From: Woeseiaceae bacterium
GTDB taxonomy: Bacteria > Pseudomonadota > Gammaproteobacteria > Steroidobacterales > Woeseiaceae
Direction: 5' to 3'
Assembly (NCBI GenBank): GCA_011772865.1
Contig: WVYQ01000009.1
Coordinates: forward strand, 137,800-201,799
Length of the DNA: 64,000 nucleotides
In this document: positions 34,251 through 42,618 of the stretch, in pieces
Layout: each line of letters starts with the position of its first letter
How positions within the stretch are numbered: the first letter of the stretch is position 1
Notes under the pieces: generated by a model
What the model was told of the DNA's origin: nothing
Seen by the model: only the letters and a program-made list of their open reading frames with translations
Database searches by the model: none
Made by a program: the position numbers and the translations under genes

Positions 34251-35753
34251 TCAGTTCTCCGTTCTCGCAGTCATTCCGACCGGTTTGCTGCGTTGTAGCT
34301 GCGTGAGTTGCTCTTCGGTCATGAACTCCCGGATGAAGTCGATACGTGCCTCGAATCGAATACGCTGGATCTCCTGGAGTTCGGGAATCGCGAGCGCCTG
34401 GCGCAGGTAATTGACGCCGCCGACGAGATCGCCCGTCATCAGGCGATACTCCGATAGGTAGTAGTATGCCTCGGCGCTGTCGCCGGCCATCGCGGCGGCT
34501 CGTGCGATCAGCCGGACCTGTTCGGGTGTCGGCGGCACATTGTTCATCAGGTCAAGCAGCATCTTGTGAGCCTGGTCCGCCTTCCCGAGCTGCAACAATA
34601 GTTCGCCATAGTTAATGATGAGCGGCACGTTGCGCGGGAACAATTCGACAGCTCTGTCGAACGTGGCCTGGCCGGCGGCATAGCGCTCCAGTGCGAGTTG
34701 CGCCTGCCCGAGCCCGATGTGATAAGCGATGACCTTTTTGTCGTTCTCGACCAGGTCCTCGAAAATCCGCACAGCCTCGAGATCCCGGCCCGCTCGCTGG
34801 TACGCGACGGCGCGCCCGTAGCGTTCGATATCAGTCTGGTTCTCGTAGTCGCGGCGTTCAAAGTATTCGACGGCCTTTTCCGGCGTGTCGAACGCATTCA
34901 CGCGCAGTCTTGCCTGGGTAATACCGTAACTGATCGAGTCGTCGGACTGCACACGCGGGTACTCCGCGGCGCGCGCACGCGCTTCGGCGATGCGCGTCGT
35001 CGTCACCGGGTGGGTTCTCAGAAATTCGGGCGCGCGCTCGTCGGGCGCGCTCAGCTGCTGCCGCGACATGACCTCGAAGAAGGAACTCATGCCGTGCGGG
35101 TCGAATCCTGCCAGGGCCAAGGCGCCGATGCCGATCCGATCCGCTTCGTACTCATTGCTGCGCGTAAAGTTGATCTGCTGCTGGGCCGCGGTGCCCTGTG
35201 CCACAGCCATGCCGGCCTGAGCGACATCCGAGTCGCCGCTCGCGGCGCCGAGAATCAGCGCCCCGAGCATCAGGGCGGTGGACAGAATGCTCTGGCGGCT
35301 GTTGGCGTGCACCGAACGGGCAATATGGCGTTGCGTGACATGCGCGATTTCGTGGGCGATGACGCCGGCGAGCTCATCTTCGTTCCGGGATGCATCGATC
35401 AGGCCGGTATGAACACCGATATAGCCTCCGGGCATGGCAAAGGCATTGATACGAGAGTCGTCCACGACGAAGAATGTGAATTCGTGGTCGCCTTCGTTGG
35501 TCTGCGCCGCCAGGCGGTGGCCGATGTCATTGATGTACTCGGTAACCTGCGGGTCTTCGACCACCTGGCCGCTCATGCGAATACTGCGCATGATTGCACG
35601 CCCGATCTGCGCCTCCTGGGACTTGTTCAGCACGGCATCGGCAGGGCTGCCCATGTCGGGGATGTTGATATCGTCCGCACCGGCGCCGCTTACGAACACG
35701 GCGGTCGTAATGGCAAGTAACGTCAATACCCGTTTGGCGGCGGCGATAATCAA
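34251..35753 (-). CDS. Periplasmic M48 metalloprotease with TPR repeats, BepA-like
   Basis: The 500-residue protein has a signal peptide (about 1-26) and an M48 zinc-protease domain with H134-E-I-A-H138, and the downstream Glu of NEYEADRIGIGALALAGFDP. TPR repeats fill about 300-490. This layout is that of BepA (YfgC), which assists outer-membrane protein and LptD assembly and degrades misassembled forms. It is upstream of mlaA on the same strand. Confidence 0.9.
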   Translation of the reverse strand: MIIAAAKRVLTLLAITTAVFVSGAGADDINIPDMGSPADAVLNKSQEAQIGRAIMRSIRMSGQVVEDPQVTEYINDIGHRLAAQTNEGDHEFTFFVVDDSRINAFAMPGGYIGVHTGLIDASRNEDELAGVIAHEIAHVTQRHIARSVHANSRQSILSTALMLGALILGAASGDSDVAQAGMAVAQGTAAQQQINFTRSNEYEADRIGIGALALAGFDPHGMSSFFEVMSRQQLSAPDERAPEFLRTHPVTTTRIAEARARAAEYPRVQSDDSISYGITQARLRVNAFDTPEKAVEYFERRDYENQTDIERYGRAVAYQRAGRDLEAVRIFEDLVENDKKVIAYHIGLGQAQLALERYAAGQATFDRAVELFPRNVPLIINYGELLLQLGKADQAHKMLLDLMNNVPPTPEQVRLIARAAAMAGDSAEAYYYLSEYRLMTGDLVGGVNYLRQALAIPELQEIQRIRFEARIDFIREFMTEEQLTQLQRSKPVGMTARTEN

Positions 35754-35798
35754 AATAAACGTCTCAAAAACAGGATCTTATCCCTCGGACCCCGTGGC

Positions 35799-36275
35799 TC
35801 AAGCTGCGTTCAACATTTTAACGCTTTCGAGCACCTCTTCGGCATGTCCTTTTACCTTAACTTTGCGCCACTCGGCCCGCAGTTTGCCGTCTTCGCCGAT
35901 CAGGAACGTGCTGCGCACGACGCCCATAAACTTGCGGCCATAGAGCGTCTTCTCGTGTATGACGTCGAATTGCTTGCACAGCGTCTCGTCCGGGTCGGAC
36001 AAGAGATCGAACGGAAATCCCTGCTTCGCCTTGAATTTCTCGTGCGAGGCGACGCTGTCCCTCGAAACGCCGAAAATTATGGCGTTCTGGCGTTTGAACT
36101 TCGCGTTCAGGGCCTTGAAATCCCGTCCCTCCTGCGTGCAGCCGGGCGTACTGTCCTTGGGGTAGAAATACAGCACGACATGCTGCCCACGCAGGTCCTG
36201 CAACCGGATATTCTTGTCACCGGTCGCCTGTGCGACAAAGTCGGCAACGACACGGTTCATTGCGGGTCCGCTCAA
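35799..36275 (-). CDS. bcp: Thioredoxin-dependent peroxiredoxin, Bcp/PrxQ family
   Basis: The 158-residue protein has the peroxidatic Cys46 in YPKDSTPGCTQEGRDF and the typical SRDSVASHEKFKAKQGFPFD segment. The resolving Cys five residues later in E. coli Bcp is absent (Arg51 stands there), so this member may work as a 1-Cys or atypical enzyme. It probably reduces hydroperoxides with thioredoxin. It lies 23 bases after gcvR, as in E. coli. Confidence 0.94.
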   Translation of the reverse strand: MSGPAMNRVVADFVAQATGDKNIRLQDLRGQHVVLYFYPKDSTPGCTQEGRDFKALNAKFKRQNAIIFGVSRDSVASHEKFKAKQGFPFDLLSDPDETLCKQFDVIHEKTLYGRKFMGVVRSTFLIGEDGKLRAEWRKVKVKGHAEEVLESVKMLNAA

Positions 36276-36298
36276 TGGTGTCTCCTTTTAGTGGGGGG

Positions 36299-36829
36299 TC
36301 AGACTTTTGCCGGTTCGATAATGGCATCGAGATTGAGTCGGTCGCAAAGCTCATGAAACTCGTCACGCAGTTGGGCAATATGCACCGAGGAGGGGATGTT
36401 GACGGCCATCTGTACGGCAAACATCGGCGCGCCGGTGTGCGCCGCCGAGTAGCTGCGCGTTGCGACGTCGGCGATCTCGATATCGTGGGCCGCGAAGAAG
36501 TTTGCGAGGCCGTACACGATGCCCTGGTGATCGAGACTGACGGCGTCGACCATGTAGGGCATCCGGTCTTCCTTGATGGCACGTTCGCCGGTCTTGCGGA
36601 TTGTGAACGTCAGGTTGTCCTTGTCAGCGAGCTTGTCGAGTTCCTTTTCAAGCTTGCCGAGCGTGGCCCAGTTGCCCGAGACGAGCATCAGCATGGCGAA
36701 CTCGGAACCCAATGTGGTCATCCGGCTCTCCTCGATGTTGCCATCGCAGGCCATGATGACCCGGGTGATGTCCTGAACGACGCCAGTACGATCCGTTCCA
36801 ATTGCTGATAAAACAATAAGTTGTGACAT
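36299..36829 (-). CDS. gcvR: Glycine cleavage system regulator GcvR (ACT-ACT protein)
   Basis: The 176-residue protein consists of two ACT domains: IVLSAIGTDRTGVVQDITRV at the start, and VDAVSLDHQGIVYGLANFFA in the second. GcvR binds GcvA and, with glycine as effector, controls glycine cleavage genes in E. coli. The order dapA-gcvR-bcp is conserved. It is divergent from dapA with 94 bases between. The regulatory target here is inferred, as no gcv gene is in the window. Confidence 0.88.
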   Translation of the reverse strand: MSQLIVLSAIGTDRTGVVQDITRVIMACDGNIEESRMTTLGSEFAMLMLVSGNWATLGKLEKELDKLADKDNLTFTIRKTGERAIKEDRMPYMVDAVSLDHQGIVYGLANFFAAHDIEIADVATRSYSAAHTGAPMFAVQMAVNIPSSVHIAQLRDEFHELCDRLNLDAIIEPAKV

Positions 36830-36923
36830 TTATCTCGAAATATTCTAGGTACAGTCGGGTGTGCCTTGCCAGCACCGGACATGAACAGTAACATCGCCGC
36901 CTCAATCAAGGCGAGGACTACCG

Positions 36924-37817
36924 GTGTTCAAAGGCTCTCTGGTCGCTCTGGCGACCCCGTTCGACTCCAATAATCGGGTCGATTATGGGTCGCTCAAGGG
37001 CCTGATCGAGTTTCATGTGCGTGAGGGAACCGACGGCCTCGTGATCGCCGGGACGACCGGCGAGGCGGCCACGATGAATCGTGAAGAGCACACGGAACTC
37101 GTCGCGAAATCGGTCGAGTACGTCGCCGGCCGGCTACCCGTCATCGCGGGCACGGGCTCCAACTCGACGCGGCAGACGATCAATATGTCGCTGAGCGTCG
37201 CGGAGGTCGCCGAAATCGACGCGTTCCTCGTGGTCGTGCCGTACTACAACAAGCCGATGCAGGAGGGCATGTACCAGCATTTCACGGCGATTGCCGATGC
37301 CGTGCCGAAACCCGTGCTGTTGTACAACGTGCCGGGGCGCACGGTGGCCGATATGCAGGCGGAGACAGTAGCCAGGCTGGCGGAACACGACAACATCTTC
37401 GGCATCAAGGAAGCGACCGGCGATATCGACCGGCTGCGGCAGATTAAGGCCCTGGTTGCCGACGATTTCATGCTGTACAGCGGAGACGATTTCACGGCGC
37501 TGGAGTTCCTGGAAACGGGTGGTCACGGCATCGTAACGGTGAGCGGCAATGTCGTCCCGGCAGCGGTCGCACGCTTATGCCGGCTCGTGCGCGAGGGGCA
37601 ATTCGACGAGGCGAGGGCGCTCGATGAAACGCTTCAGCCACTGAACGATGCGCTGTTCGTCGAGTCCAACCCGATTCCCGTAAAATGGGCCCTGAGCCGG
37701 ATGGGACTGATACCGCCTTATCTGCGATTGCCAATGACTGAATTTTCGAAACAACATCACGAACAAATGCTGGCCGCGCTCGCGACAGCGGGCGTCAACC
37801 TGGAGGACGCGGCATGA
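36924..37817 (+). CDS. dapA: 4-hydroxy-tetrahydrodipicolinate synthase
   Basis: DapA condenses pyruvate with aspartate semialdehyde in lysine and peptidoglycan synthesis. The 297-residue TIM-barrel protein shows AGTTGEAATMN, Tyr134 in VLLYNVPGRT and the Schiff-base Lys162 in FGIKEATGD. It starts MFKGSLVALATPF at ATG 36924... codon use GTG is also possible but unnecessary. It overlaps the following lipoprotein by four bases. Confidence 0.97.
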   Translation: MFKGSLVALATPFDSNNRVDYGSLKGLIEFHVREGTDGLVIAGTTGEAATMNREEHTELVAKSVEYVAGRLPVIAGTGSNSTRQTINMSLSVAEVAEIDAFLVVVPYYNKPMQEGMYQHFTAIADAVPKPVLLYNVPGRTVADMQAETVARLAEHDNIFGIKEATGDIDRLRQIKALVADDFMLYSGDDFTALEFLETGGHGIVTVSGNVVPAAVARLCRLVREGQFDEARALDETLQPLNDALFVESNPIPVKWALSRMGLIPPYLRLPMTEFSKQHHEQMLAALATAGVNLEDAA

Positions 37818-38068
37818 CGCGCATCACGCTGGCACTGGTGGTCCCCTTGCTGCTCCTGGCCGGGTGTGGCGGCAACATCGGGAACGTGGACTGCGACGAG
37901 GGCCCTTACCAGGTGGCCGTTCGCGCACCGAAGGTCCAGGCGCCGGAAGGGCTGGACGATCTCGACCCGCTGGCCGAGATACCTCTGCCCGCGGCATCTC
38001 CGCGGGAACCCTGGCCGGCGGATGGCCCTTGCATCGAGCAGCCGCCACAGATCATCAGGATGAATTGA
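37814..38068 (+). CDS. Small lipoprotein after dapA, possibly minimal BamC-like
   Basis: The 84-residue protein has a signal peptide ending at LLLLAGCGG (Cys about residue 18). The mature part is unstructured, with PKVQAPEGLDDLDPLAEIPL and a proline-rich end. In gammaproteobacteria the gene after dapA is normally bamC, whose N-terminal lasso (lipoylated, with an x-PL-x-P-x-LD-like motif) binds BamD. This protein could be just that segment, without the two helix-grip domains. The match is by position and short motif only, so a different short lipoprotein is possible. It overlaps dapA by four bases and precedes tRNA-Ser. Confidence 0.7.
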   Translation: MTRITLALVVPLLLLAGCGGNIGNVDCDEGPYQVAVRAPKVQAPEGLDDLDPLAEIPLPAASPREPWPADGPCIEQPPQIIRMN

Positions 38069-38077
38069 TCCGAAATC

Positions 38078-38168
<91 letters not shown>

Positions 38169-38175
38169 GAACAAG

Positions 38176-38196
38176 AAGGCCCCCTTGCGGGGCCTT
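38176..38196 (+). terminator. Hairpin downstream of tRNA-Ser
   Basis: AAGGCCCC (38176-38183) pairs perfectly with GGGGCCTT (38189-38196) over a five-base loop, eight bases after the tRNA. There is no following T-run, so it is a weak terminator or a 3' processing hairpin. Confidence 0.55.
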
Positions 38197-38220
38197 CGTG
38201 GTTCTGGCCGAGTGCGGTAT

Positions 38221-38312
38221 GGGCTTTCGAACCCTGTTCGACCAACGCAGCCGCGCAGCGGCATGTTGGCGGGGAGCCCGCGCAGCGGGCGAGCCAATCC
38301 CCCTCTCCGCCA
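38221..38312 (+). repeat. Duplicated tRNA-Ser 3' end with two GCA-loop hairpins
   Basis: The sequence from 38296 to 38312 (AATCCCCCTCTCCGCCA) repeats the tRNA-Ser 3' end (38150-38168), differing by two C residues. Just before it, two hairpins share the same GCA loop: GCCGC/GCGGC (38250-38262) inside CCAAC/GTTGG (38242-38246, 38265-38269), and GCCCGC/GCGGGC (38276-38290). A T-arm-like segment GGGCTTTCGAACCC occurs at 38221-38234. It may be a decayed second tRNA 3' half or an attachment-site remnant invaded by a REP-like palindrome. Confidence 0.6.
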
Positions 38313-38370
38313 TTTCATGTGTCCAAGTCGCCGATTCTCGCAGGTAACGGATTGCAGTGCAGACAAGACG

Positions 38371-39159
38371 CTAGGTGTAACCCAGCAAGCGCCGCAGCCC
38401 GGGCAAAACGTGATCAACCATCTGTTTCTGCGTCTCGGGCAGTTCGTCCGGAAAATCGGGCGCCTCTCCGGCCAGGTTTTCCCTTGCGGTACCGCTTTGC
38501 TTGCGATCCGAGCCGACTCGGACCCGGTCGCGCCAATCGGCTGGTAACTCTTTGATACCGCATTTGCCCAGCAGGTCGGCGAAATAAGTCTCCGCCGCAT
38601 CGGAATCGAGGTCTTTCAGGTTTCCGAGCAGGTCTTCGAATCGCACGACTTCGGCCTTGGTTCCCAGCCAGCCGACGGCATTGTGCAGGAATATATCCTG
38701 CATCGAAGGCGCCTTCTTATGAATGCCGAGAATCATCATGTTCATGATTTCCTCGACCGAGACGTTGCCGCCTTTCAGGTGTTCGAGCGATCCCTGGAAG
38801 GTATCGGAAAGAAAAAAGCGTGCCCTGGCAAGAACCCAGTCGTAAGGATCGCGAACGAGGATCGTGTGTTTGACTTTATGCAGCGCGATTGCTGCGTCGT
38901 CGGAAAAGAGTAAATGCCCCCAGCTGAGAAAGGGCTTGTCCTGAGAAAATGCGGCCAGATGCTGGCGCAGCACCGGGTGTTGAATAAACATCGCGTGGTA
39001 TTGCTGTTCGACTGGCACGAACATTCGCACAATATTGCGCATGAGGTGCGTGCCGCACTTGGGGACGCTATTCAGGAATACCGGCTCTTGCAGAGGGATC
39101 TGCACATAGTCTCGGTTCAGTTCGTTCAGGTTGTCGCCTGAAGCCACCACCCTCGGCAT
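38371..39159 (-). CDS. Sulfotransferase-like protein
   Basis: The 262-residue protein has a P-loop-like PAPS-binding motif SVPKCGTHLMRNI (31-43) and a 3'-phosphate segment ILVRDPYDWVLARARFF. These are the usual signs of the sulfotransferase fold, which transfers sulfate from PAPS to hydroxyls or amines. The ATG at 39159 is chosen because AGGAAGG is 8-14 bases upstream. A farther ATG (39231) would translate through the terminator hairpin that follows the TonB receptor. No signal peptide is seen. The gene lies beside the halogenase cluster, but transcription from the receptor is likely stopped before it. Confidence 0.78.
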   Translation of the reverse strand: MPRVVASGDNLNELNRDYVQIPLQEPVFLNSVPKCGTHLMRNIVRMFVPVEQQYHAMFIQHPVLRQHLAAFSQDKPFLSWGHLLFSDDAAIALHKVKHTILVRDPYDWVLARARFFLSDTFQGSLEHLKGGNVSVEEIMNMMILGIHKKAPSMQDIFLHNAVGWLGTKAEVVRFEDLLGNLKDLDSDAAETYFADLLGKCGIKELPADWRDRVRVGSDRKQSGTARENLAGEAPDFPDELPETQKQMVDHVLPGLRRLLGYT

Positions 39160-39205
39160 GGCATCGCCTTCCTGGTTGTTTCGGTCACCAAACAGAGTAC
39201 CCGAA

Positions 39206-39237
39206 AAAAATGTGCCGACAAAAGTCGGCACATTTTT
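39206..39237 (-). terminator. Strong intrinsic terminator after the TonB receptor gene
   Basis: A perfect 14-bp stem (39206-39219 with 39224-39237) encloses AAAA. On the minus strand the second arm ends in seven T residues. It lies 16 bases beyond the receptor stop and separates it from the sulfotransferase gene. Confidence 0.85.
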
Positions 39238-39252
39238 CGTTTGCTTTTCGGC

Positions 39253-42200
39253 TTATTGGTCGAAACTGAACGTGAAGTTGACGAAGTATCGACGCCCAAG
39301 CCAGTCGTATTGAGAGTACAAGGCCGACCGTCCCGCCGTTCGGAGCGGTCCGCCCAGACCACCGAAGGTCGAAACCTGCGGCGGTTCCTGGTCCAAAGCG
39401 TTCGAGACGCCGACGATCGCGCTGAGGCCGATGCTATCCATGTGATACGTGACCGAAAGGTCATGGTATTCGACGGCGTCGGCCTCGAGCACCCGATAGA
39501 CGGTATCGCCCCAATATTGCGCTTCGGGCCCGCCCTCGTCTTCGGTATTCGACACGTCACCGACAAAGCGCACGCCCCAGAAGAACGACCAGTTTTTCCA
39601 GTCATAGGTGGTCCACAACCGTCCCACGTGCTCCGGATGACCGAAGCGGCCGAGATTATCCTGGACATTGCCCGGGAACAGGGCCGTATTCCTCTCTTCG
39701 AGCAGGGTGTGCTGGGTATCGATCTCGAGCGTGCCGTCGCCGATATCCACGACCCAACGAAGCGCGATGTCGTAGCCGTTACTCACCTGGCTGGCTACGT
39801 TGAGAAACCGGTCCTGGATGTTGTCGACGCCGCCGTTGATGCCCGATCGGTCGAACAGGTCGCAGAGCGGTTCGTTCGGGTAGAACTGCGAGCTGTAACA
39901 GCCGCTGACTATCGCCCCCTCCAGGCTCGTGATCTGGTCCTCGATCTCGATGTCGAAGTAGTCGACCGAGAGGCTCAGGTCGGCGAACGCCGGCTGCCAG
40001 ACAAAACCGACCGTTGTCGACGTGGACGTCTCGGCCTCGAGCTCGCCGATATTGCCTTGCCTGATCATAGTTGCCGAAACCGTGCCGCCGGTGTAGTCAG
40101 CCGGCAGCCCAGCCGGGTAATCCGGCGACCGCGTCTCGGCCGCGCAGTTGTCGGCAACGCGCTGGGTGATATCGCCACGGGCGAGCGCGGCGCCCCAATC
40201 CCTGCACGGGTCGATATTACGCTGCGAAGGAAAACTTGTTTCGTCCGCAAGGTACAGCTCGAACAACGCCGGCGTCCTGAAGGACGTTCCTTGCGTTGCC
40301 CGGAGCCTGAACGTGTCCGTGATCGCCCAGTTGAGTCCGACTTTGTAGGTATCGCCCGTGCCGTAAGTGTCGACGTCGTTATAGCGATACGAGCCGGTAA
40401 AGCTCAGGTCGTAGAACCCGGCCCTGTCGGCGAGAATCGGGATATCCACCTCGGCAAACACGGCCTTCGTGTTCTGATCGCCCGATGTGATACCCGCCGA
40501 CGAACTGCCCCAGGCATTGCCGGCACGGACGATTTCGCCCGGAACGTCGTGTATGTCGTCATCCCGGATGTGGAAGCCGAAGGCGACGCCGAGATCGCCG
40601 GCCGGTAACTGCATGATCGGGCCGGTGACGAAGGCCTCCCAGGAAGACTGCTTGTAGACCGTGTTGCCGAAGTCCATGCCGAACAGGTACTCCTGCATTG
40701 CAGGCGAGATATTGCCGGCCAGGAACTGCGGATCGAGCCACGGGATATCCTGGCAGGGCACGCCCCTTATCGAGGTGGTCGGAACCCAATTCGCGCAGGA
40801 GCCGTCCAGGCCGCCGTAGTCGTAGAGCCAGTTCTGGTCGTAGATCGAGTCGCCGTAGATCTCTTCGCCAACGTAATCGCCGTCGGACTTGCTGTACTGG
40901 AAGGAGAGGTCGTAGCTCCAGTCTTCGCCGAATTCGCCGCGCAGGCCGGCTACGTAACGCTCGTAATCGACCGTGACTTTCTCGTCGGAGCCGCGATCGG
41001 TGATTGCCGTGGGGCTGAACCACGAAAGGCCCGCCCACCCCGAATTGACCGAGTTCGTCACACCGAAGAAATCGCCCCCGTTATAGACGTAGCCCCAGAA
41101 CTGCCGATAGCTGTTTGCCGTCGTCTCGCGCCTGTTCAACAGGGCCTCGCCGTACAGCGTCATGGTGTCTGTCACATCGAACTCGACGTCGGCCCAGAAC
41201 GTCGTCCGCTCGATCTCGGGAATCAGGCTTGTCTGCTGCTGGAATGGATGATCCCTGTTCGTTACGGCATCCGACGCCCGGTCATAATCGACCAGGAACC
41301 ATCCGGGCGGTGTAACCAGGAAGTCCGGATTCGTCGGGTCGACTTCCAGTTCGGGTATGTACTGCGCCAGGTCGCCGTCGTAGTCGTATTGTGCGAGTGT
41401 CTGGAAGTTCGGCACGTTGCCGCCCGGCCCCTGGTAGTCATAGAGCCAGACGTGGCCCCAGGTCAGGTCGTCACAAGCCGGCGAGTCGATACGCGGGTCG
41501 ATCAGGTCGACGCGGTTGCCGCCGGCGTCGAAAATGTACTGCTCGGCACATTCGAAATAGTCTCTTTGCCCGCGCCTCAGTTCTTCGGTCTTGGCGTAAT
41601 CCGCCGTCAAACGGAAGTTGCCGCGGGACCAGGTCTTGCCCCAGGTCGCGCTGATGCGCGTCTCTTCGCCGCCCGACTCGGTAGGCTGCGAAACGTAGGC
41701 GTCAAAGGCGCCGCCGTCATCCTTCCGCGTAAAGATATTGACGACACCGGCGACGGCGTCTGAACCGTAGATCGACGATGCGCCGTCTTTGAGGATTTCG
41801 ATTCGCTCGACGGCGATGAGCGGCATAACGTTGAGATCGAACGACGATACGCTGCCCCGCGTTCCTGCCGGCCCGGCCCGGCGGCCGTTGACCAGCGTAA
41901 GCGTGCGGTTAGCGCCCAGGCCCCTGATCGACAGCGTATTTGCACCTGTGCCGCCGTTCTCGACGAATGCGGTCGAGGTCGCCGGTGTCACCTGTGGCCC
42001 CGTGGCGGCGACTGTCGACTGCTGTATCAGGGTGCCGAGGTCGGAGATACCTGCGGGGGCCGCACTGTTCGTCAGAACGACGTCCATCGGAGCCGATGTC
42101 GAGAACCCGTCCCTCTTGATCCTTGAACCGGTTACGACAATATTTTCGATTTCTTCGTCTGATGCCGCATCCGCCTCTTCCTGAGCAAGCACTTGCGAGG

Positions 42201-42267
42201 TGACGCCGAGTGAGCTGGCGGCAATTGCGAGGCTGATAGCACTCGCCAACGGATTCTTCTTGTACAT
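39253..42267 (-). CDS. TonB-dependent outer-membrane receptor
   Basis: The 1004-residue protein begins with a signal peptide (about 1-29, ending SQVLA). A TonB-box-like segment (EIENIVVTGSRIKRDG, 40-55) and plug domain follow, with LSIRGLGANRTLTLVNGRRA and IEILKDGASSIYGSDAVAGV. The rest is a long beta-barrel with FKLRATQGTSFRTPALFELY-like repeats. It ends RRYFVNFTFSFDQ rather than on an aromatic residue. Such receptors import large or scarce ligands (siderophores, sugars, peptides, lipids) with energy from TonB. It is divergent from the two halogenases with a 351-base gap. The ligand is unknown. Confidence 0.95.
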   Translation of the reverse strand: MYKKNPLASAISLAIAASSLGVTSQVLAQEEADAASDEEIENIVVTGSRIKRDGFSTSAPMDVVLTNSAAPAGISDLGTLIQQSTVAATGPQVTPATSTAFVENGGTGANTLSIRGLGANRTLTLVNGRRAGPAGTRGSVSSFDLNVMPLIAVERIEILKDGASSIYGSDAVAGVVNIFTRKDDGGAFDAYVSQPTESGGEETRISATWGKTWSRGNFRLTADYAKTEELRRGQRDYFECAEQYIFDAGGNRVDLIDPRIDSPACDDLTWGHVWLYDYQGPGGNVPNFQTLAQYDYDGDLAQYIPELEVDPTNPDFLVTPPGWFLVDYDRASDAVTNRDHPFQQQTSLIPEIERTTFWADVEFDVTDTMTLYGEALLNRRETTANSYRQFWGYVYNGGDFFGVTNSVNSGWAGLSWFSPTAITDRGSDEKVTVDYERYVAGLRGEFGEDWSYDLSFQYSKSDGDYVGEEIYGDSIYDQNWLYDYGGLDGSCANWVPTTSIRGVPCQDIPWLDPQFLAGNISPAMQEYLFGMDFGNTVYKQSSWEAFVTGPIMQLPAGDLGVAFGFHIRDDDIHDVPGEIVRAGNAWGSSSAGITSGDQNTKAVFAEVDIPILADRAGFYDLSFTGSYRYNDVDTYGTGDTYKVGLNWAITDTFRLRATQGTSFRTPALFELYLADETSFPSQRNIDPCRDWGAALARGDITQRVADNCAAETRSPDYPAGLPADYTGGTVSATMIRQGNIGELEAETSTSTTVGFVWQPAFADLSLSVDYFDIEIEDQITSLEGAIVSGCYSSQFYPNEPLCDLFDRSGINGGVDNIQDRFLNVASQVSNGYDIALRWVVDIGDGTLEIDTQHTLLEERNTALFPGNVQDNLGRFGHPEHVGRLWTTYDWKNWSFFWGVRFVGDVSNTEDEGGPEAQYWGDTVYRVLEADAVEYHDLSVTYHMDSIGLSAIVGVSNALDQEPPQVSTFGGLGGPLRTAGRSALYSQYDWLGRRYFVNFTFSFDQ

Positions 42268-42618
42268 GATCCCCCCCTTCCTGGTTTTCTACCGACCTCT
42301 TGCACCTGGATATTCAGGACAGCTTTCGAGAAGCTCTGTTCCCCCTGATCAGAGGTCCAGGCGCCGAGCACAGGGTCCCTCACGTTTCGTGACCCCGCGA
42401 GATTTACCTAGTGGCCGATGATATCGAAAAATTCTGCTGGATGCTGCTTTTCTTGTATGCTCTGGCATGCACCTGAACATTCAGACGCGAGGTAAGGCGG
42501 GATTCGAATCTCGCTACAGGCTTAGACTAAATCCAAACCTTCCGGCGCGGCCAGGCGAGTGGGAACAGCCCCGTTCCGCCGGACTTTGGTAATTCACGAG
42601 TTTCGGGACCACTCTCAC
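42268..42618. promoter_or_regulatory. Divergent regulatory gap between receptor and halogenases
   Basis: No gene is seen in these 351 bases. They must hold both divergent promoters. An 18-base near-palindrome is at 42497-42514 (GCGGGATTCGAATCTCGC, two mismatches), which resembles a tRNA T-arm but has no tRNA around it. It could be an operator. A strong purine-rich ribosome site precedes the receptor start (bases 42269-42280). Confidence 0.4.

Noticed and set aside
34698-35720. 340-codon plus-strand frame opposite the M48 protease
   Set aside because: The protease motif HEIAH and TPR repeats on the minus strand are clear; this frame has no domain or ribosome site.
39241-40608. 455-codon plus-strand frame inside the TonB receptor
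   Set aside because: It is antisense to conserved receptor barrel sequence and Arg/Val/Asp-rich, as shadow frames of GC-rich genes are.
42491-42520. tRNA-like T-arm near the halogenase promoter
   Set aside because: Only the T-arm-like palindrome exists; there is no acceptor stem, anticodon arm or CCA.
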